From positions 248,001-312,000 of the forward strand of contig VCMS01000032.1 in assembly GCA_022539475.1 (NCBI GenBank): 64,000 nt of DNA, given 5' to 3'. This DNA is from Gracilaria domingensis (lineage: Eukaryota; Rhodophyta; Florideophyceae; Gracilariales; Gracilariaceae). Below the pieces are notes generated by a model. It saw only the letters and a list, made by a program, of their open reading frames with translations, did not search any database and was not told the DNA's origin. This document shows, piece by piece, positions 1-10,463 of the stretch (within the stretch, counting starts at the first letter, position 1; each line of letters begins with the position of its first letter). Both the position numbers and the translations under genes were made by a program.

Positions 1-142
1 GTGGTCATGTGAACGTGACAATCTGCCCCATAAGAATAGGTACTGGCACAAATCCCTTATTGACTTGAGATCATACTTGAAGAACACATATCAGGAAAGA
101 AAGGCCTTTACATGCTTTAAACTAACACGTTGCAATTTGATA

Positions 143-796
143 TTACGCAACACATAAACGATAAGTAACATAACGTCCTGCCGTTTCGGAAGGTCTGGTA
201 ATTTTCACAACATTACCAGGTACCAGACCGTAGTATCGTGCAATTGGGTCTGTTCGTTGTATACGCGGCAGTTGGCTTTCTTTTAGTTTGTACCTTCGAA
301 GCAACGCACGTTTGGACTCTTCAGACATCAACTCGTGTCGAGGAACAAGTTGATGGTGAGTGATGTTGACAAGCAACTCATTTTCTATGAATACTTCCAG
401 TAAACATTTGCCTGAGGCAGACATTTTTTCCACTGCACCTTTTGCAGTTGGGGTCAGTCCAGTTTGCAAAATCATGAGCGCGTTGTTCACCACATTATTT
501 TCCATACGCTTCGTTATGGCACTCACCACATCAACCCCCACGGACTTCCCTCGTTCTTCGTCAGGGAAGAAGACAAATATTTGGTCTGCCGGGTTGTCGC
601 GCCGTTGTCGCAACATCGTTAGAGATTCACGATTGTAGTTCGCAGTTTGCAGCTGCGCTGCGAAATCATCCTTACTCAAGTTCAAATCTTCGTTTGTATT
701 CAGAACCGCATATCCCCGGTCGGAAAGCATTTCCAAAACCGTCCGACGTACGCGGAAGAGTCGACTTACGTCCTTTTCTAACTGTGCATCATTCAT
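143..796 (-). CDS. RPB5: RNA polymerase I/II/III shared subunit RPABC1 (RPB5)
   Basis: This 217-residue protein is the RPB5 subunit shared by the three nuclear RNA polymerases, where it forms part of the lower jaw that contacts downstream DNA. The N-terminal half (about residues 1-140) matches the eukaryote-specific jaw domain, including a stretch reading IFVFFPDE. The C-terminal half is the assembly domain common to archaeal RpoH; it has HQLVPRHELM, then LPRIQRTDPIARYYGL, and ends RPSETAGRYVTYRLCVA, the near-invariant family signature. Length is close to the usual 205-215. It is intact and has no intron. The start is the first methionine, directly before the usual N-terminal helix. The next gene, NHP2, is on the same strand about 0.9 kb upstream. 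The identification rests on recognised sequence and is firm. Confidence 0.96.
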   Translation of the reverse strand: MNDAQLEKDVSRLFRVRRTVLEMLSDRGYAVLNTNEDLNLSKDDFAAQLQTANYNRESLTMLRQRRDNPADQIFVFFPDEERGKSVGVDVVSAITKRMENNVVNNALMILQTGLTPTAKGAVEKMSASGKCLLEVFIENELLVNITHHQLVPRHELMSEESKRALLRRYKLKESQLPRIQRTDPIARYYGLVPGNVVKITRPSETAGRYVTYRLCVA

Positions 797-1073
797 CTTG
801 AAATCGTCTTGGAATCTTAGGTTCTTCCCAAGTAGCGAGATTGAAGGTGCGGTTCTGCCTCCGTAGGCAATTCAAAAGTCGATTTCCTTTGTAGTACCGA
901 TGTGATATGTTAGTATTCTGTACTGGGATATGAAGCTTGACCAACTTTAATAAGCTAGTCTTGGACCTAGCTTCAACCTGAGCCGTTCGCAGCAAAGAAC
1001 ACCTTGTAAGTAGGAGCTATCTATGTAGGTGTCGGTCGGTAAAGGGTATCCGCGGTCTACCGGCATTGCCGGA

Positions 1074-1177
1074 CCATTCCTGAAATCTTCATTGATCCGA
1101 CACAAGTTTTGACAACGGCAGTCTGCTATCGTCACAACTTCTGTCGGATCAAGAATCAATGGAAATTTCAGGAATGG
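1074..1177. repeat. Imperfect inverted repeat (hairpin), ~40-bp arms
   Basis: CCATTCCTGAAAT at 1074 is mirrored by ATTTCAGGAATGG at 1165-1177. The match continues inward through GATCCGACA/TGTCGGATC and AAGTTTTGAC/GTCACAACTT, leaving a loop under 20 bases. It lies between RPB5 and NHP2, where I see no convincing coding sequence. It could be a small non-autonomous element or a structured RNA; nothing here decides between them. Confidence 0.7.
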
Positions 1178-1331
1178 TTTAAATTGTTTGAAAACATTTT
1201 GAAAAGGAGCGGTTTCGTCCCGAAACTTTCGTATCGCGTTTGCCATGGATAACCACCCTTCCTGTTCATGGTTGTAGCAGCAGCCTGCAAGCAGCAGCAA
1301 GCAAGCAGGGTACGACAGGAAGGTATTCGTG

Positions 1332-1363
1332 CCGTCGGTACAAGAGTAGTCTTGTACCGACGG
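1332..1363. repeat. Perfect 14-bp hairpin with 4-base loop
   Basis: CCGTCGGTACAAGA, then GTAG, then TCTTGTACCGACGG. It lies in the RPB5-NHP2 spacer, upstream of RPB5. The rest of 797-1717 holds no gene I can support. The same ACCGTCGGTACA core recurs without its mirror near 31,087. Confidence 0.85.
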
Positions 1364-1717
1364 CCTATCGGCTTCGTATCTACTCGTGCGGAGGCTTACT
1401 TCTGCCATGCACTGAACAAGATCGCGCTCCTCTCATTTTGCCATGAGGAGTTTTGCGATTCTGGATGTCTTTAGCAACTACCGTTCTCTAACAATCTTCT
1501 TTTCCCAAGTGCGTAGGTTTAATTTTCAGTGACCCAGTGCCAAATTAAGTCTGTTGAAAGATGCCTCGGCGTCTCGAAGAATTGATAGGACACGATGTCC
1601 GTCAATGGGAGCTGCCAGGGTTGGCAAAGCCTCATCCTTCTATTCCAGAAGAGATGACCTTGGCTTGTGTTTCAGTATAAGCTTCCCAACATTTCTCCAT
1701 TTCAAACGCGTTTTAAA

Positions 1718-2321
1718 TCAGTACAAATTCTGAATACTCCGAACCTCTTCCCTAACCTCTTGTAAATGCTCCGTTAGCTCTTCTGGCGCTTTCTTCTGAG
1801 AAACCATGGCCACGCTTGTTGGTCGATTTGTGAGACCAGCAGTACCAAGCTCAGTTTTGCGCCCGACAAAGCAATACGGAATGTTGCTCTCTTCGCACAG
1901 TATGGGCACGTGAGCTATTACATCAATAGGAAAGACATCGCCAGCAAGCACAACCACACCAGTGTCACCTTTTCGAATAGCCAGCACTACCTCTTTCACT
2001 CCCCGTTTCAGGGCCTTTGCTGTGGCTGCTGCCCCTAGTAATTTGAAAACCCGTTTTGTAAGCTTTCGTCCAGCAAGTGCTAGAAGAACAAGAGAATAAA
2101 AACGTTATTCATGTCAGTGCGTCTAGAGTTTAAATGAGGCTTCGAGTGGCTCCAAACTTACGCCTCGCAATCGGTGATAAGTAGGTTTCGTTTTCGCCAT
2201 CTACCATGACTTCGTCCGATGGTGTTGGATCTTTGTCGATGTTATCAGCCTTCTTGTGCTTCCTTTTCTTCTTCTCATCAGTGTCGTGATCTTTTCTCTT
2301 TCGTTTCTTCTCAGAACCCAT
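1718..2321 (-). CDS. NHP2: H/ACA snoRNP protein NHP2 (L7Ae family), two exons
   Basis: This is a core protein of box H/ACA ribonucleoproteins, which guide pseudouridylation of rRNA and snRNA and act in the nucleolus. Exon 1 (2321-2162) gives a lysine-rich N-terminus ending YLSPIAR. A GTAAGT...TTCTAG intron of 82 bases (2161-2080) follows. Exon 2 (2079-1718) continues PLAGRKLTKRVFKLL. The joined frame is 522 bases including the stop, so 173 residues. The L7Ae fold is clear: KRGVKEVVLAIRKGD is the RNA-binding helix region, followed by VLAGDVFPIDVIAHVP and LCEESNIPYCFV. The junction restores YLSPIARPLAGRKLTKR, the conserved NHP2 start, which supports the intron. It is intact and is the only gene here with a clear spliceosomal intron. 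Confidence 0.93.
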
Positions 2322-2435
2322 CGTTCGATTCGACTAATAATCGCGTGCACAGAAGAGCAAGTACAAGGATGCTGGGCAATGAACCCTACCAGGCGTGGCC
2401 TCAACAAGCGTTCACTAATGATGGTCAGCATACTG

Positions 2436-2645
2436 CATACTGCTCATGATGAGCAGTATGCTGTACTGAACGACGGCTTCCGAATTACATATTGATCTTT
2501 GATCCGAAACCAACTGCCAAGACTGCCGGGAATCCAAGCTCGGCGGAAGGTTGTCAAAGGCTCTGGAGTCCAGAGCCTTTGACAAACTCCAGAGTCTGGA
2601 CATCTTGGTATCCTCTTGATTCTAGTCTTGCGGCTTGAGGATACC
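2436..2645. repeat. Cluster of three hairpins between NHP2 and clathrin
   Basis: Three separate palindromes lie within 210 bases: CATACTGCTCA/TGAGCAGTATG (2436-2460), GTCAAAGGCTCTGGA/TCCAGAGCCTTTGAC with a one-base centre (2553-2583), and GGTATCCTC/GAGGATACC (2607-2645). NHP2 and the clathrin gene diverge across this 808-base spacer, so the hairpins sit in a shared upstream region. I see no other gene in 2322-3129. Confidence 0.8.
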
Positions 2646-3129
2646 GGGATATACTGTATTCCAGGGATACCAGATCGTGTACCAAAAGGTTACTACAATC
2701 ATTTTCAATGCTTTCAATGAGATCCAAAAGAGTGATAGACACGTTGCCGACGTTGAGCGAAAGTCGATTCATATGCATCGATTCGGACCAATCTACGTCT
2801 GACAGTCCTCTCGACTGGAGGGTCCCTGCGCATCGCTGTGTGGAGCGCAACTGCCCCCATTCTAACACAACTTCCTCGACATCAACCAGGTGCACTCCAT
2901 TCTGCTATTTGACCTTTGCAGTCACAGGTTCATCGCTCTCAACGCGAGCTCTCAGCCATCGTGTCGCGTTGAAGCCGCCCCTCGGGGGTATCCTCATACA
3001 CTGCTCTTCACGTGCTGCTGCTATCGATCTACGCACATTGTTTCAGCTGCACCGCAGCCTTTCCGCGCCCGAACAAGATCACAGGGCGAGTCATACGACT
3101 TTGTCTCTGGAACTAACTAGTCGTACAAA

Positions 3130-6100
3130 ATGGTGCAGGGTCCGATTCGCTTAGATGAGGTGCTCTCCCTGCCTTCTGTTGGGGTACCCCCCACGGCACT
3201 GTCCTTCTCCGCGTGCACCATGGAGTCAGACAGATACATATGTGTCAGAGAAGCGGCTGCTGGCGGATCAGGGGGCAATCTCACTGTCATCGATATGGCG
3301 AACCCTGCCCAGCCCACGCGGCGCCCGATCACCGCGGATTCTGCGTTGATGAATCCCGTTTCTGATCTCATTGCGCTCAGAGCTGGCAGTCAGCTCCAGA
3401 TTTTCGATTTCAAAGCGAAGACTAACATCAAGTCACATGTGCTACCGGAGACGGTGGAATTCTGGAAGTGGATCTCCGGGCGTACCATCGGTATCGTCAC
3501 TTCAACATCTGTATATCACTGGCGTGCAGACGATAGCACCTCAGAACCTGTCAAAATGTTTAACAGACATGGATCCCTATCAAACGCTCAAATCATTAAT
3601 TATCGATCTGATCCATCTGAAGAGTGGCTCGTCTTGGTAGGCATTTCTGCGATTGGTGAAGGTCGCGTCGGTGGACATATGCAATTGTACTCCATCGAGA
3701 AGAAAATCTCTCAGGCGATAGAGGGTCATGCTGCGTGTTTCGCATCTATCAATCTCGAAGGCCACCCCACGACTCTGTTTGTTTTCGCGTCGAAGAACGC
3801 GTCTGGTGTGTCGCGCATTCATATTATTGAGGTAAATGCGGACAAGAAACCCGCTGGAGCCCCCCGATTCGGGAAAAAGGTAGAAGACATATATTACCCT
3901 GCCGAAATGGCTAACGACTTTCCGATTAGTCTACAGGCGTCCAGCAAATACTCTGTTGTCTATCTTGTCACGAAGATGGGTTACGTGCATTTGTATGATG
4001 TTGAAAGTGGTAGCGCCTTGTACATGAATAGAATATCCGAGACGACCATGTTTGCTACTGCTCAACAGACAACAACGGGGGGTCTTATTGGAGTTAATCG
4101 CGCCGGGAAAGTTTTGGCGGTGAACGTAGTTCCAGAAAACGTGGTTCCGTATGTTATGGGAAAGCTCAGCGATGTTGAACTAGCGACACGTTTAGCTTCC
4201 AGAAATGGCTTTCCTGGTGCAGAAAACCTTTTCATGGAGCACTTCTATGAGCTTTTTGAAGAAGGAAAGTATCGAGAGGCTGCCTTAGTTGCCGCTGACT
4301 CCCCTGGTGGGTCCTTGAGAACTCCGGACACAATTGCGAAATTCAAAGCTGTACCAGCAGATGAAAGCGGTCGTGCTGCCCTTATAATCTACTTTCAAAC
4401 TCTCCTCGAAAGAGGGAAGCTCAACCAAGTGGAAGCCGTTGAACTCGGAATGCAGTTGATCGCCAAGAACTCAGTCAATGCAATGGAGAAGTGGATCAAG
4501 GAGGACAAACTTGAATGTTCTGAGCAACTCGGGGATCTAATACAGCAAAGTAACCCAAACTTGGCCTTGGCAGTATTCATCCGAGCGAAAGCTCATTCTA
4601 AGGTGATACAAGTGCTTATCCAAATTGGTCAAGTATCGAAAGTCGCTCCCTATGCACAGAAAGTGGGACTGGAAGTAAATGCTACTGAGCTTGTGCAAAT
4701 GGCGTCACAGGTTTCCCCGCAGGCGGCTTTGGAGCTTGCTAATACGCTACAGCAAGCCGGTGTGGGGGCAGGAGGCCAGCTGGTACCGGCTCATATGGCC
4801 GTTGACCGAAGTGGCATTGACCACAAAGCAATGTTTGAAACCTTTATGAACAGAGGGATGTTGCAAGAAGCCACTGCGTACTGCCTCGACAACCTCAAGA
4901 CCGATAGGCCCGAGGACGGCGAGCTACAGACCAAGGTTCTAGAAGCCAATCTAATGAATGCCCCACAAGTCGCAGATGTCATTCTGCAGCAAGATATTTG
5001 GCATCATTATGACAAGCCCAAGATTGCTCAACTGTGCGAACGTGCGGGCCTATTCCAACATGCGCTAGAAAACTATACAGATCTGGCAGATGTTAAGCGG
5101 GTTATGCAGAATACCCATGTCATCAACCCGGAATTCTTAGCAAACTACTTCTCGAATCTATCAGCGGATGATCGATTAGACTGTATCAAGGAATTGATCA
5201 ATTCTAACCCCCGTGCCAATCTTCAGCTCTGTGTTCAAGTGGCGGCGAAGCATACTGACGATATCGGCGCCGAACGTCTCATGGAAGTATTTGCTGGCGT
5301 CAAACAGCAAGACGCACTTTTCTACTATCTGCAGGCCATCGTAGGCTTTTCGGAAGATCCAGAAGTGCACTTCAAGTTCATTGAGGTGGCGTGCTCATTG
5401 GGACAGTTCGGTGATGCCGAAAAGGTTACTAGAGAATCTAGTGTATATGATCCAGAGAGAGTCAAGAGGTTCCTGATGGACACAAGACCTCGAGACCCCC
5501 GCCCTCTCATAAATGTTTGTGATAGGTTCGGTTTTGTGGATGAAATGGTGAAGTTCATGATCAAGAATCGACAACTGAAATTCGTCGAAGGTTACGTCCA
5601 AAGAGTTAACCCAACACAGTGCCCAGCAGCTGTTGGTGCTCTGCTTGATATGGATCAAAGCGAGGAATTCGTTCAGAAGCTCATTATGTCTGTTAAGAAC
5701 ACTGTTCCGGTCGAAGAATTGGTGGAAGAAGTAGAAAAACGCGGAAAGCTGAAAATACTCTTGCCCTTCTTGGAGTCCCGCGTTGGAGATGGTTCAACTG
5801 ACGTTGGTGTTCATTCTGGAATTGCAAAGGTGTACGTTGAAAGTAACATTAATCCCGAGCATTTCTTGGAAACAAATCCTTATTATGATTCACGAACTGT
5901 CGGACAGTTCTGTGAAAAGCGAGACCCCTACTTGGCTTTCGTAGCGTACAAAAGGGGTAACTGTGACGAGGAAGTACTTGATGTCACCAACCGACACTCA
6001 CTCTTCAAAGACCAAGCTCGTTATTTGGTGGATCGTTGTAGCAGCGAGTTGTACGAAGAAGTTCTTGACGAGTCGAACGAGAACCGTAAGCTCATCGTTG

Positions 6101-8310
6101 AACAGATAATATCGAACGCCCTTCCTGCTACGCGCGAACCAAATAAGATTTCCGGGGCAGTAAAGGCTTTCATGACTGCCAATATGCCTGATAAGCTCAT
6201 GGAGATGCTAGAGAAGCTTGTGCTGCAAACCTCCAATACTACTTTTGCGAGAAACACTAACTTGCAGAATCTTCTCATTCTGACTGCCATCAAGGCAGAC
6301 TCTGGTCGAGTTATGGAGTACGTGCGCCGCCTTGACAACTATGATGGGGAGGATATCGCTCAAGTCGCTGTTGGTGAAGGTTTACTGGAAGAGGCATTCG
6401 CAATTCACCAGAAGTTTGAACAGCATCCTCTGGCAATCACAGTGTTACTAGATAACATGAAGGATTTTGGTAGAGCAGAAGAATACGCGTTGAAGGTTGA
6501 TACCAGTGAAGTGTGGAGCGTCCTTGGCGTGAAACAGTTGGAAGCTGGGAAAATGGCATCAGGTGTCAATGCGCTTATTAAGGCTAAGGATCCGGCACCG
6601 TACATGGCCGTGATCGAAGCTGCAAGAGAGGGCGGAAATCCTGAGGACTTCGAACTAGTCGTGAAATTCCTGAAGTTTGCCCGAAACAAGGTGAAAGACG
6701 TGAGGATTGTGGATACGGAGATTATTTTCGCAATGTGCAAGTGTGGAAAGCTTACTGAAGTCGAAGAATTCATATCTCAACCACACGGAGGAGATCTTGA
6801 AGAAGCAGGTGATCGATGTGACGAAGATGAGTTATATGCAGCAGCAAAACTGCTGTACTCTGCTGTCAACAACTACGGTAAATTGGCGCCTGTGTTGGTT
6901 CGATTGGGAGATTTCCAGGGTGCCGTGGAAGCAGCCCGGAAAGCAGACCGTGTTCGAACATGGCGGGCGGTTTGCTTTGCTTGCGTGGATGCTAAAGAGT
7001 TCCGTCTTGCCCAGATATGTGGCCTGCATGTTGTTGTCGAAGCTGATGAACTCATGGATGCTATTGACTACTATCAAGAGCGTGGCCACTTCCAAGAAAT
7101 TATTGATCTTCTCGAGCAAGGTCTAACCCTAGACAGAGCCCATACCTCTATGTTTACAGAGCTTGGCGTTTTGATCACGAAGTATCGACCAAAGCAAATG
7201 ATGGAGCACTGCAAGATGTGGTGGCAGCGTTGTAATATCCCGCGATTGATTCGAGCATGTGAATCGGCTATGCTCTGGGCAGAGATGGTTTACTTGCATA
7301 CTCAGTATAACGAATTCGATAATGCTGCCTCAGTAATGATTGAGCACTCTCCTGATGCATGGACGCAATCAGGGTTCATTACGGTAATTGCTAAAGCAGG
7401 GAATCTTGAAGTCATGTACAGGGCAATACAGTTCTATATTGATGAACAGCCAGAATTGTTAAGCGACCTTCTTTCTGTTCTATCACCAAAGGTCGAGTCT
7501 TCACGGGTTATCAGTATTCTGAGGCGTTCATATGCGAATGAATTCGGTGACTTGGGACTTTTGCCTTTATGTAAGGGTTATCTGTTGAAGGTTCAGGATA
7601 CGAATGTACCAGATGTTAACGAAGCACTCAATGACGTCTTGATCGCGGAAGGTTCCTTGGACGAACTGGAGACCAGTATTGATTCTTATGACAACTTCGA
7701 CCAATTTTCTCTGGCTCGCCGCCTAGAAAGGAATGAGTTGTTACAGCTCAGAAGAATTGCGGCACTTCTGTTCCGAAGAAATGGCAAATACGAACAAGCA
7801 GTGGAGGTGTCGAAGAAGGATAAACTTTATCGTGATGCAGTAGAATCTGTTGCTGCTTCTGAAGATGCTGAATTAACAGAGGAGTTGGCTACCTACTTCC
7901 TGGAAAATCAACTCTTTGAATGTTTCACTGCAATTCTTTACACCTGCTTTGAATTCTTCCGGCCGGACATGGCCCTTGAGCTATCATGGCGCTACAGTGT
8001 CATGGATCATGCTATGCCGTTTATGATTCAGACCATGAAGGAGATTGGTCAGAGACTAATGGGCTTAGAAGAGGAGAGCAAAGAGAAGAGAGAACAAGAA
8101 GAAGATGAGAAGAAGAAGGTAGAAGACGAAGTGAATGATGATCCATCGGTGCTTCTGTTCGGTCTCAATCCGAGCCAAGCGGCAGAAAATCACCTACCTA
8201 TGCTTCCGGCGCCGAATGGTAATATGGGCGGACAAACGGTTCCTCAGATTGGGTGGACTCAGTCCGCAGCGGCAACCTTACAGCCAACTTTTGCAGGTTT
8301 GCAACAATAG
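3130..8310 (+). CDS. CHC: Clathrin heavy chain, single exon
   Basis: This 1,726-residue protein is clathrin heavy chain, which assembles as trimers with light chains into the coats of endocytic and trans-Golgi vesicles. The N-terminal ~330 residues form the beta-propeller terminal domain (start MVQGPIRLDEVLSLPSVGV; cargo-adaptor binding). A helical linker follows (LATRLASRNGFPGAENLF), then clathrin heavy chain repeats to about residue 1570 (for example DPYLAFVAYKRGNCD and CNIPRLIRACESAMLWAEMVYL) and the trimerisation region. The tail is rich in E and K and then P, N and Q, with LLFGLNPSQAAENHLP. Length is typical (about 1,650-1,730). The reading frame is complete with no intron, which is notable for a gene of this size. 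The start is the first methionine, with CAAA immediately before ATG. Confidence 0.98.
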   Translation: MVQGPIRLDEVLSLPSVGVPPTALSFSACTMESDRYICVREAAAGGSGGNLTVIDMANPAQPTRRPITADSALMNPVSDLIALRAGSQLQIFDFKAKTNIKSHVLPETVEFWKWISGRTIGIVTSTSVYHWRADDSTSEPVKMFNRHGSLSNAQIINYRSDPSEEWLVLVGISAIGEGRVGGHMQLYSIEKKISQAIEGHAACFASINLEGHPTTLFVFASKNASGVSRIHIIEVNADKKPAGAPRFGKKVEDIYYPAEMANDFPISLQASSKYSVVYLVTKMGYVHLYDVESGSALYMNRISETTMFATAQQTTTGGLIGVNRAGKVLAVNVVPENVVPYVMGKLSDVELATRLASRNGFPGAENLFMEHFYELFEEGKYREAALVAADSPGGSLRTPDTIAKFKAVPADESGRAALIIYFQTLLERGKLNQVEAVELGMQLIAKNSVNAMEKWIKEDKLECSEQLGDLIQQSNPNLALAVFIRAKAHSKVIQVLIQIGQVSKVAPYAQKVGLEVNATELVQMASQVSPQAALELANTLQQAGVGAGGQLVPAHMAVDRSGIDHKAMFETFMNRGMLQEATAYCLDNLKTDRPEDGELQTKVLEANLMNAPQVADVILQQDIWHHYDKPKIAQLCERAGLFQHALENYTDLADVKRVMQNTHVINPEFLANYFSNLSADDRLDCIKELINSNPRANLQLCVQVAAKHTDDIGAERLMEVFAGVKQQDALFYYLQAIVGFSEDPEVHFKFIEVACSLGQFGDAEKVTRESSVYDPERVKRFLMDTRPRDPRPLINVCDRFGFVDEMVKFMIKNRQLKFVEGYVQRVNPTQCPAAVGALLDMDQSEEFVQKLIMSVKNTVPVEELVEEVEKRGKLKILLPFLESRVGDGSTDVGVHSGIAKVYVESNINPEHFLETNPYYDSRTVGQFCEKRDPYLAFVAYKRGNCDEEVLDVTNRHSLFKDQARYLVDRCSSELYEEVLDESNENRKLIVEQIISNALPATREPNKISGAVKAFMTANMPDKLMEMLEKLVLQTSNTTFARNTNLQNLLILTAIKADSGRVMEYVRRLDNYDGEDIAQVAVGEGLLEEAFAIHQKFEQHPLAITVLLDNMKDFGRAEEYALKVDTSEVWSVLGVKQLEAGKMASGVNALIKAKDPAPYMAVIEAAREGGNPEDFELVVKFLKFARNKVKDVRIVDTEIIFAMCKCGKLTEVEEFISQPHGGDLEEAGDRCDEDELYAAAKLLYSAVNNYGKLAPVLVRLGDFQGAVEAARKADRVRTWRAVCFACVDAKEFRLAQICGLHVVVEADELMDAIDYYQERGHFQEIIDLLEQGLTLDRAHTSMFTELGVLITKYRPKQMMEHCKMWWQRCNIPRLIRACESAMLWAEMVYLHTQYNEFDNAASVMIEHSPDAWTQSGFITVIAKAGNLEVMYRAIQFYIDEQPELLSDLLSVLSPKVESSRVISILRRSYANEFGDLGLLPLCKGYLLKVQDTNVPDVNEALNDVLIAEGSLDELETSIDSYDNFDQFSLARRLERNELLQLRRIAALLFRRNGKYEQAVEVSKKDKLYRDAVESVAASEDAELTEELATYFLENQLFECFTAILYTCFEFFRPDMALELSWRYSVMDHAMPFMIQTMKEIGQRLMGLEEESKEKREQEEDEKKKVEDEVNDDPSVLLFGLNPSQAAENHLPMLPAPNGNMGGQTVPQIGWTQSAAATLQPTFAGLQQ

Positions 8311-8524
8311 TTGCACTTACGTATTCACGTTTCATGGTTTCGATAAACTAAGTTCATGCGAACTTCGTTGTCCATGTGGAGATGAAGAACAAAGGAAGGG
8401 GGCAATCCATTCGTCTTTGCCTTCAAATAAATTGCATTCGTTCGTTCGTCTTTGTATGTAGAGACAAGCTTGTCTGTCATTCACAAGATAATGAGACTAA
8501 ATTCTACTGATACTCTACCTGATC

Positions 8525-8665
8525 TCTCTCTCTCTCTCATTTATGGGCACCTTAGTTTAACTAGAACTAGTTGCGGAGCGTTTCTGAAAGAACCGCTCTC
8601 TCACTAAAAAGGCAAACACATTTGTACCTGATCAGAGACTGTGCCAAGGGTAGGAGATTTCTGCC
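8525..8665 (+). repeat. Degenerate interspersed repeat, copy 1
   Basis: A (TC)n tract leads into a TTTATGGG segment and then TTTCTGAAAGAACCGCTCTC. The same order, with substitutions, occurs at 9268-9385 and, on the other strand, near 21,720-21,785 and 21,925-21,965. The remainder of 8311-9482, the 3' side of the clathrin gene, holds no gene I can support. Confidence 0.55.
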
Positions 8666-9267
8666 GTCTGCCAAGGTGCCTCGCAACCCCGAAGAGATTT
8701 CAATTGTTTTGTGCTTCTACCACTCCTTGCTCATCAGTGGCATGAACATCTTCATCATGATCATGAGGAAGATTTGAGGCACAGAGAACATCGAACGAGA
8801 TGAGAGTGTCCTCATGTTTTATGGTGATGACTTTGTTCTTCCTTCAACAATCGAGTTCTGCCACCAAGACTTTTTTCGCGTACCTCTCCTTCTCTCTTAT
8901 GAAATGCGTATGCTAATTCTTCGTACCATGTGGCTTTGCTAAAAACCCACCAACCAAAGCACCGCTATAAAACTGCCGGCACAAACTGCAAAACAGCAGC
9001 TGTGCTACACTCTTTATGCCATGGAAAGAAAGTGCTGTATGCACCAGATGTAAGTATACATGGTCTGAGGCCATTGGTCTCGATCTCGGGGACGAAACGC
9101 ACCCAGAGGGAGCGTTTCGTCCCTGACGCTTTTTCGTGAGTTCTAAGTGGTTACGAGCTCATCGAGATCGAATGCTATGATGTCTCGAGTGAAATGTCTT
9201 AAAAGGAGAGCGTAATTTATCTCGAAGAGATATGCGGAAAACTCTTTTGCCGAGATTGGTTGTCCGC

Positions 9268-9385
9268 ATGGGATCTCTCTATTTGTGGGCATAACAGCCT
9301 AATTCCGGCGTGCTACATAACGTTTCTGTTGAAAGAAGCGTTCTCTCACTGGGAAGGCCAAAACCTTTTCAGCATCGGATCTCAA
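9268..9385 (+). repeat. Degenerate interspersed repeat, copy 2
   Basis: CTCTCTATTTGTGGGCAT, then CCTAATTCCGG, then TTGAAAGAAGCGTTCTCTCA. It lies about 740 bases from copy 1 and in the same orientation. It shares the CCTAATTCCGG block with the reverse-strand copy at 21,720. It is upstream of the sulfotransferase. Confidence 0.55.
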
Positions 9386-9482
9386 TATCGCTCCCTCTTA
9401 AAAGTCGTAACCTGCCCCCACATGCAGTCCCATCTTCGCATGACCGGTAGAGCCTGTTTCCTTCCCCTGTCTTTCAAACGCT

Positions 9483-10463
9483 TTGTGTCCCCAGGTACAC
9501 CACATTGCTTTGCAATTAAATCATAATCGCTTCACTGAGGTCATGACGGACGTGGATGAATTAGTTGACTCATTGATGTCTAAAATTGATCTCTGCACGC
9601 GGCAGTTTACCTCCTTCGAGAAACCGCGTAAGCTTGGGGCTGTGGTAAGCACCCCCCTGAAGTCTGGTACGACTTTGATGCAACAAATGCTGTATCAAAT
9701 AATGGCAGTGACAGGAAGGGTGAAATCTGATCCCAACGGTGAACTGTTCAGTGATATTAGTGAAGTGGTCCCGTTTCTGGACGCCCGTGACGCAACCGGG
9801 ATAAAAGAATCCATACATCCGTACGAGCCTACGTGCTGGAAGTCCCATGCCGATGCATCACACTTTTCGGGATGGGATGTGAAATTTCTATATTGTGTGA
9901 GGAATCCTATTCAGGCCACCAGAAGTTTTCTCGACTTCGTGTACCCCTGGTTGTTAGAAGACCCACCGCAATTACCTGCTCTATTGGAGAAGATATACGC
10001 TAAATTCGTGGAACGCTTTCTGCTCAGTGACCCTGACAGGCAGATAGCCGACTGGTTCACCCATACGCAATCCTTTCTCCAGTCCGATGCAAAAGTGCTC
10101 TTCTTGGTGTTTGAAGACGTCATCAGAGATATTAGTGGAACCGTTCGACAAGTATGTCGTTATCTTGATATTGAAGTTAGTGACGAACAAGTGGAACATG
10201 TTGTGAGAAAGTGTGATAGGAAATCTATGGCCCAAGATGTACGATTCAATGATATTTCAATCTCAAAATTGATGGGCTGGAAGCTATGCGAAGGAAGAAG
10301 AGTAAGAGCTGACGATGATGGCCTATTCAAACGGGTTCATTTGGATCCCAAAATGGAACGGAGGGTATGGACGAAGTTCGAAAGGGTGTTTTCCATGAAG
10401 AGCCACGACGAGTTGGTAGTCGAACTGCGACGAAGAAATTCCATGATTATGTGCAACGTTTAG
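9483..10463 (+). CDS. Sulfotransferase (PAPS-dependent, Sulfotransfer_1 type)
   Basis: The protein moves sulfate from PAPS to an acceptor hydroxyl or amine. The 5'-phosphosulfate loop is seen as STPLKSGTTLMQQMLY and the 3'-phosphate binding region as FLYCVRNPIQATRSF. VLFLVFEDVIRD, near the middle, matches the conserved YEDM/FEDV block that follows in this family. It is 326 residues from the first methionine, but MTDVDELVDSLMSK, starting at 9543, looks the better start: 306 residues, with a helix leading into the fold as in soluble sulfotransferases. I see no signal peptide or membrane anchor, so a cytosolic role on a small molecule is more likely than Golgi sulfation of wall galactans. Red algae make sulfated galactans, so a carbohydrate role cannot be excluded. 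The acceptor is unknown. The frame is intact. Confidence 0.85.
   Translation: MCPQVHHIALQLNHNRFTEVMTDVDELVDSLMSKIDLCTRQFTSFEKPRKLGAVVSTPLKSGTTLMQQMLYQIMAVTGRVKSDPNGELFSDISEVVPFLDARDATGIKESIHPYEPTCWKSHADASHFSGWDVKFLYCVRNPIQATRSFLDFVYPWLLEDPPQLPALLEKIYAKFVERFLLSDPDRQIADWFTHTQSFLQSDAKVLFLVFEDVIRDISGTVRQVCRYLDIEVSDEQVEHVVRKCDRKSMAQDVRFNDISISKLMGWKLCEGRRVRADDDGLFKRVHLDPKMERRVWTKFERVFSMKSHDELVVELRRRNSMIMCNV

Noticed and set aside
789-1408. Two minus-strand frames between RPB5 and NHP2
   Set aside because: They lie across the hairpins, have no motif and odd composition; likely chance.
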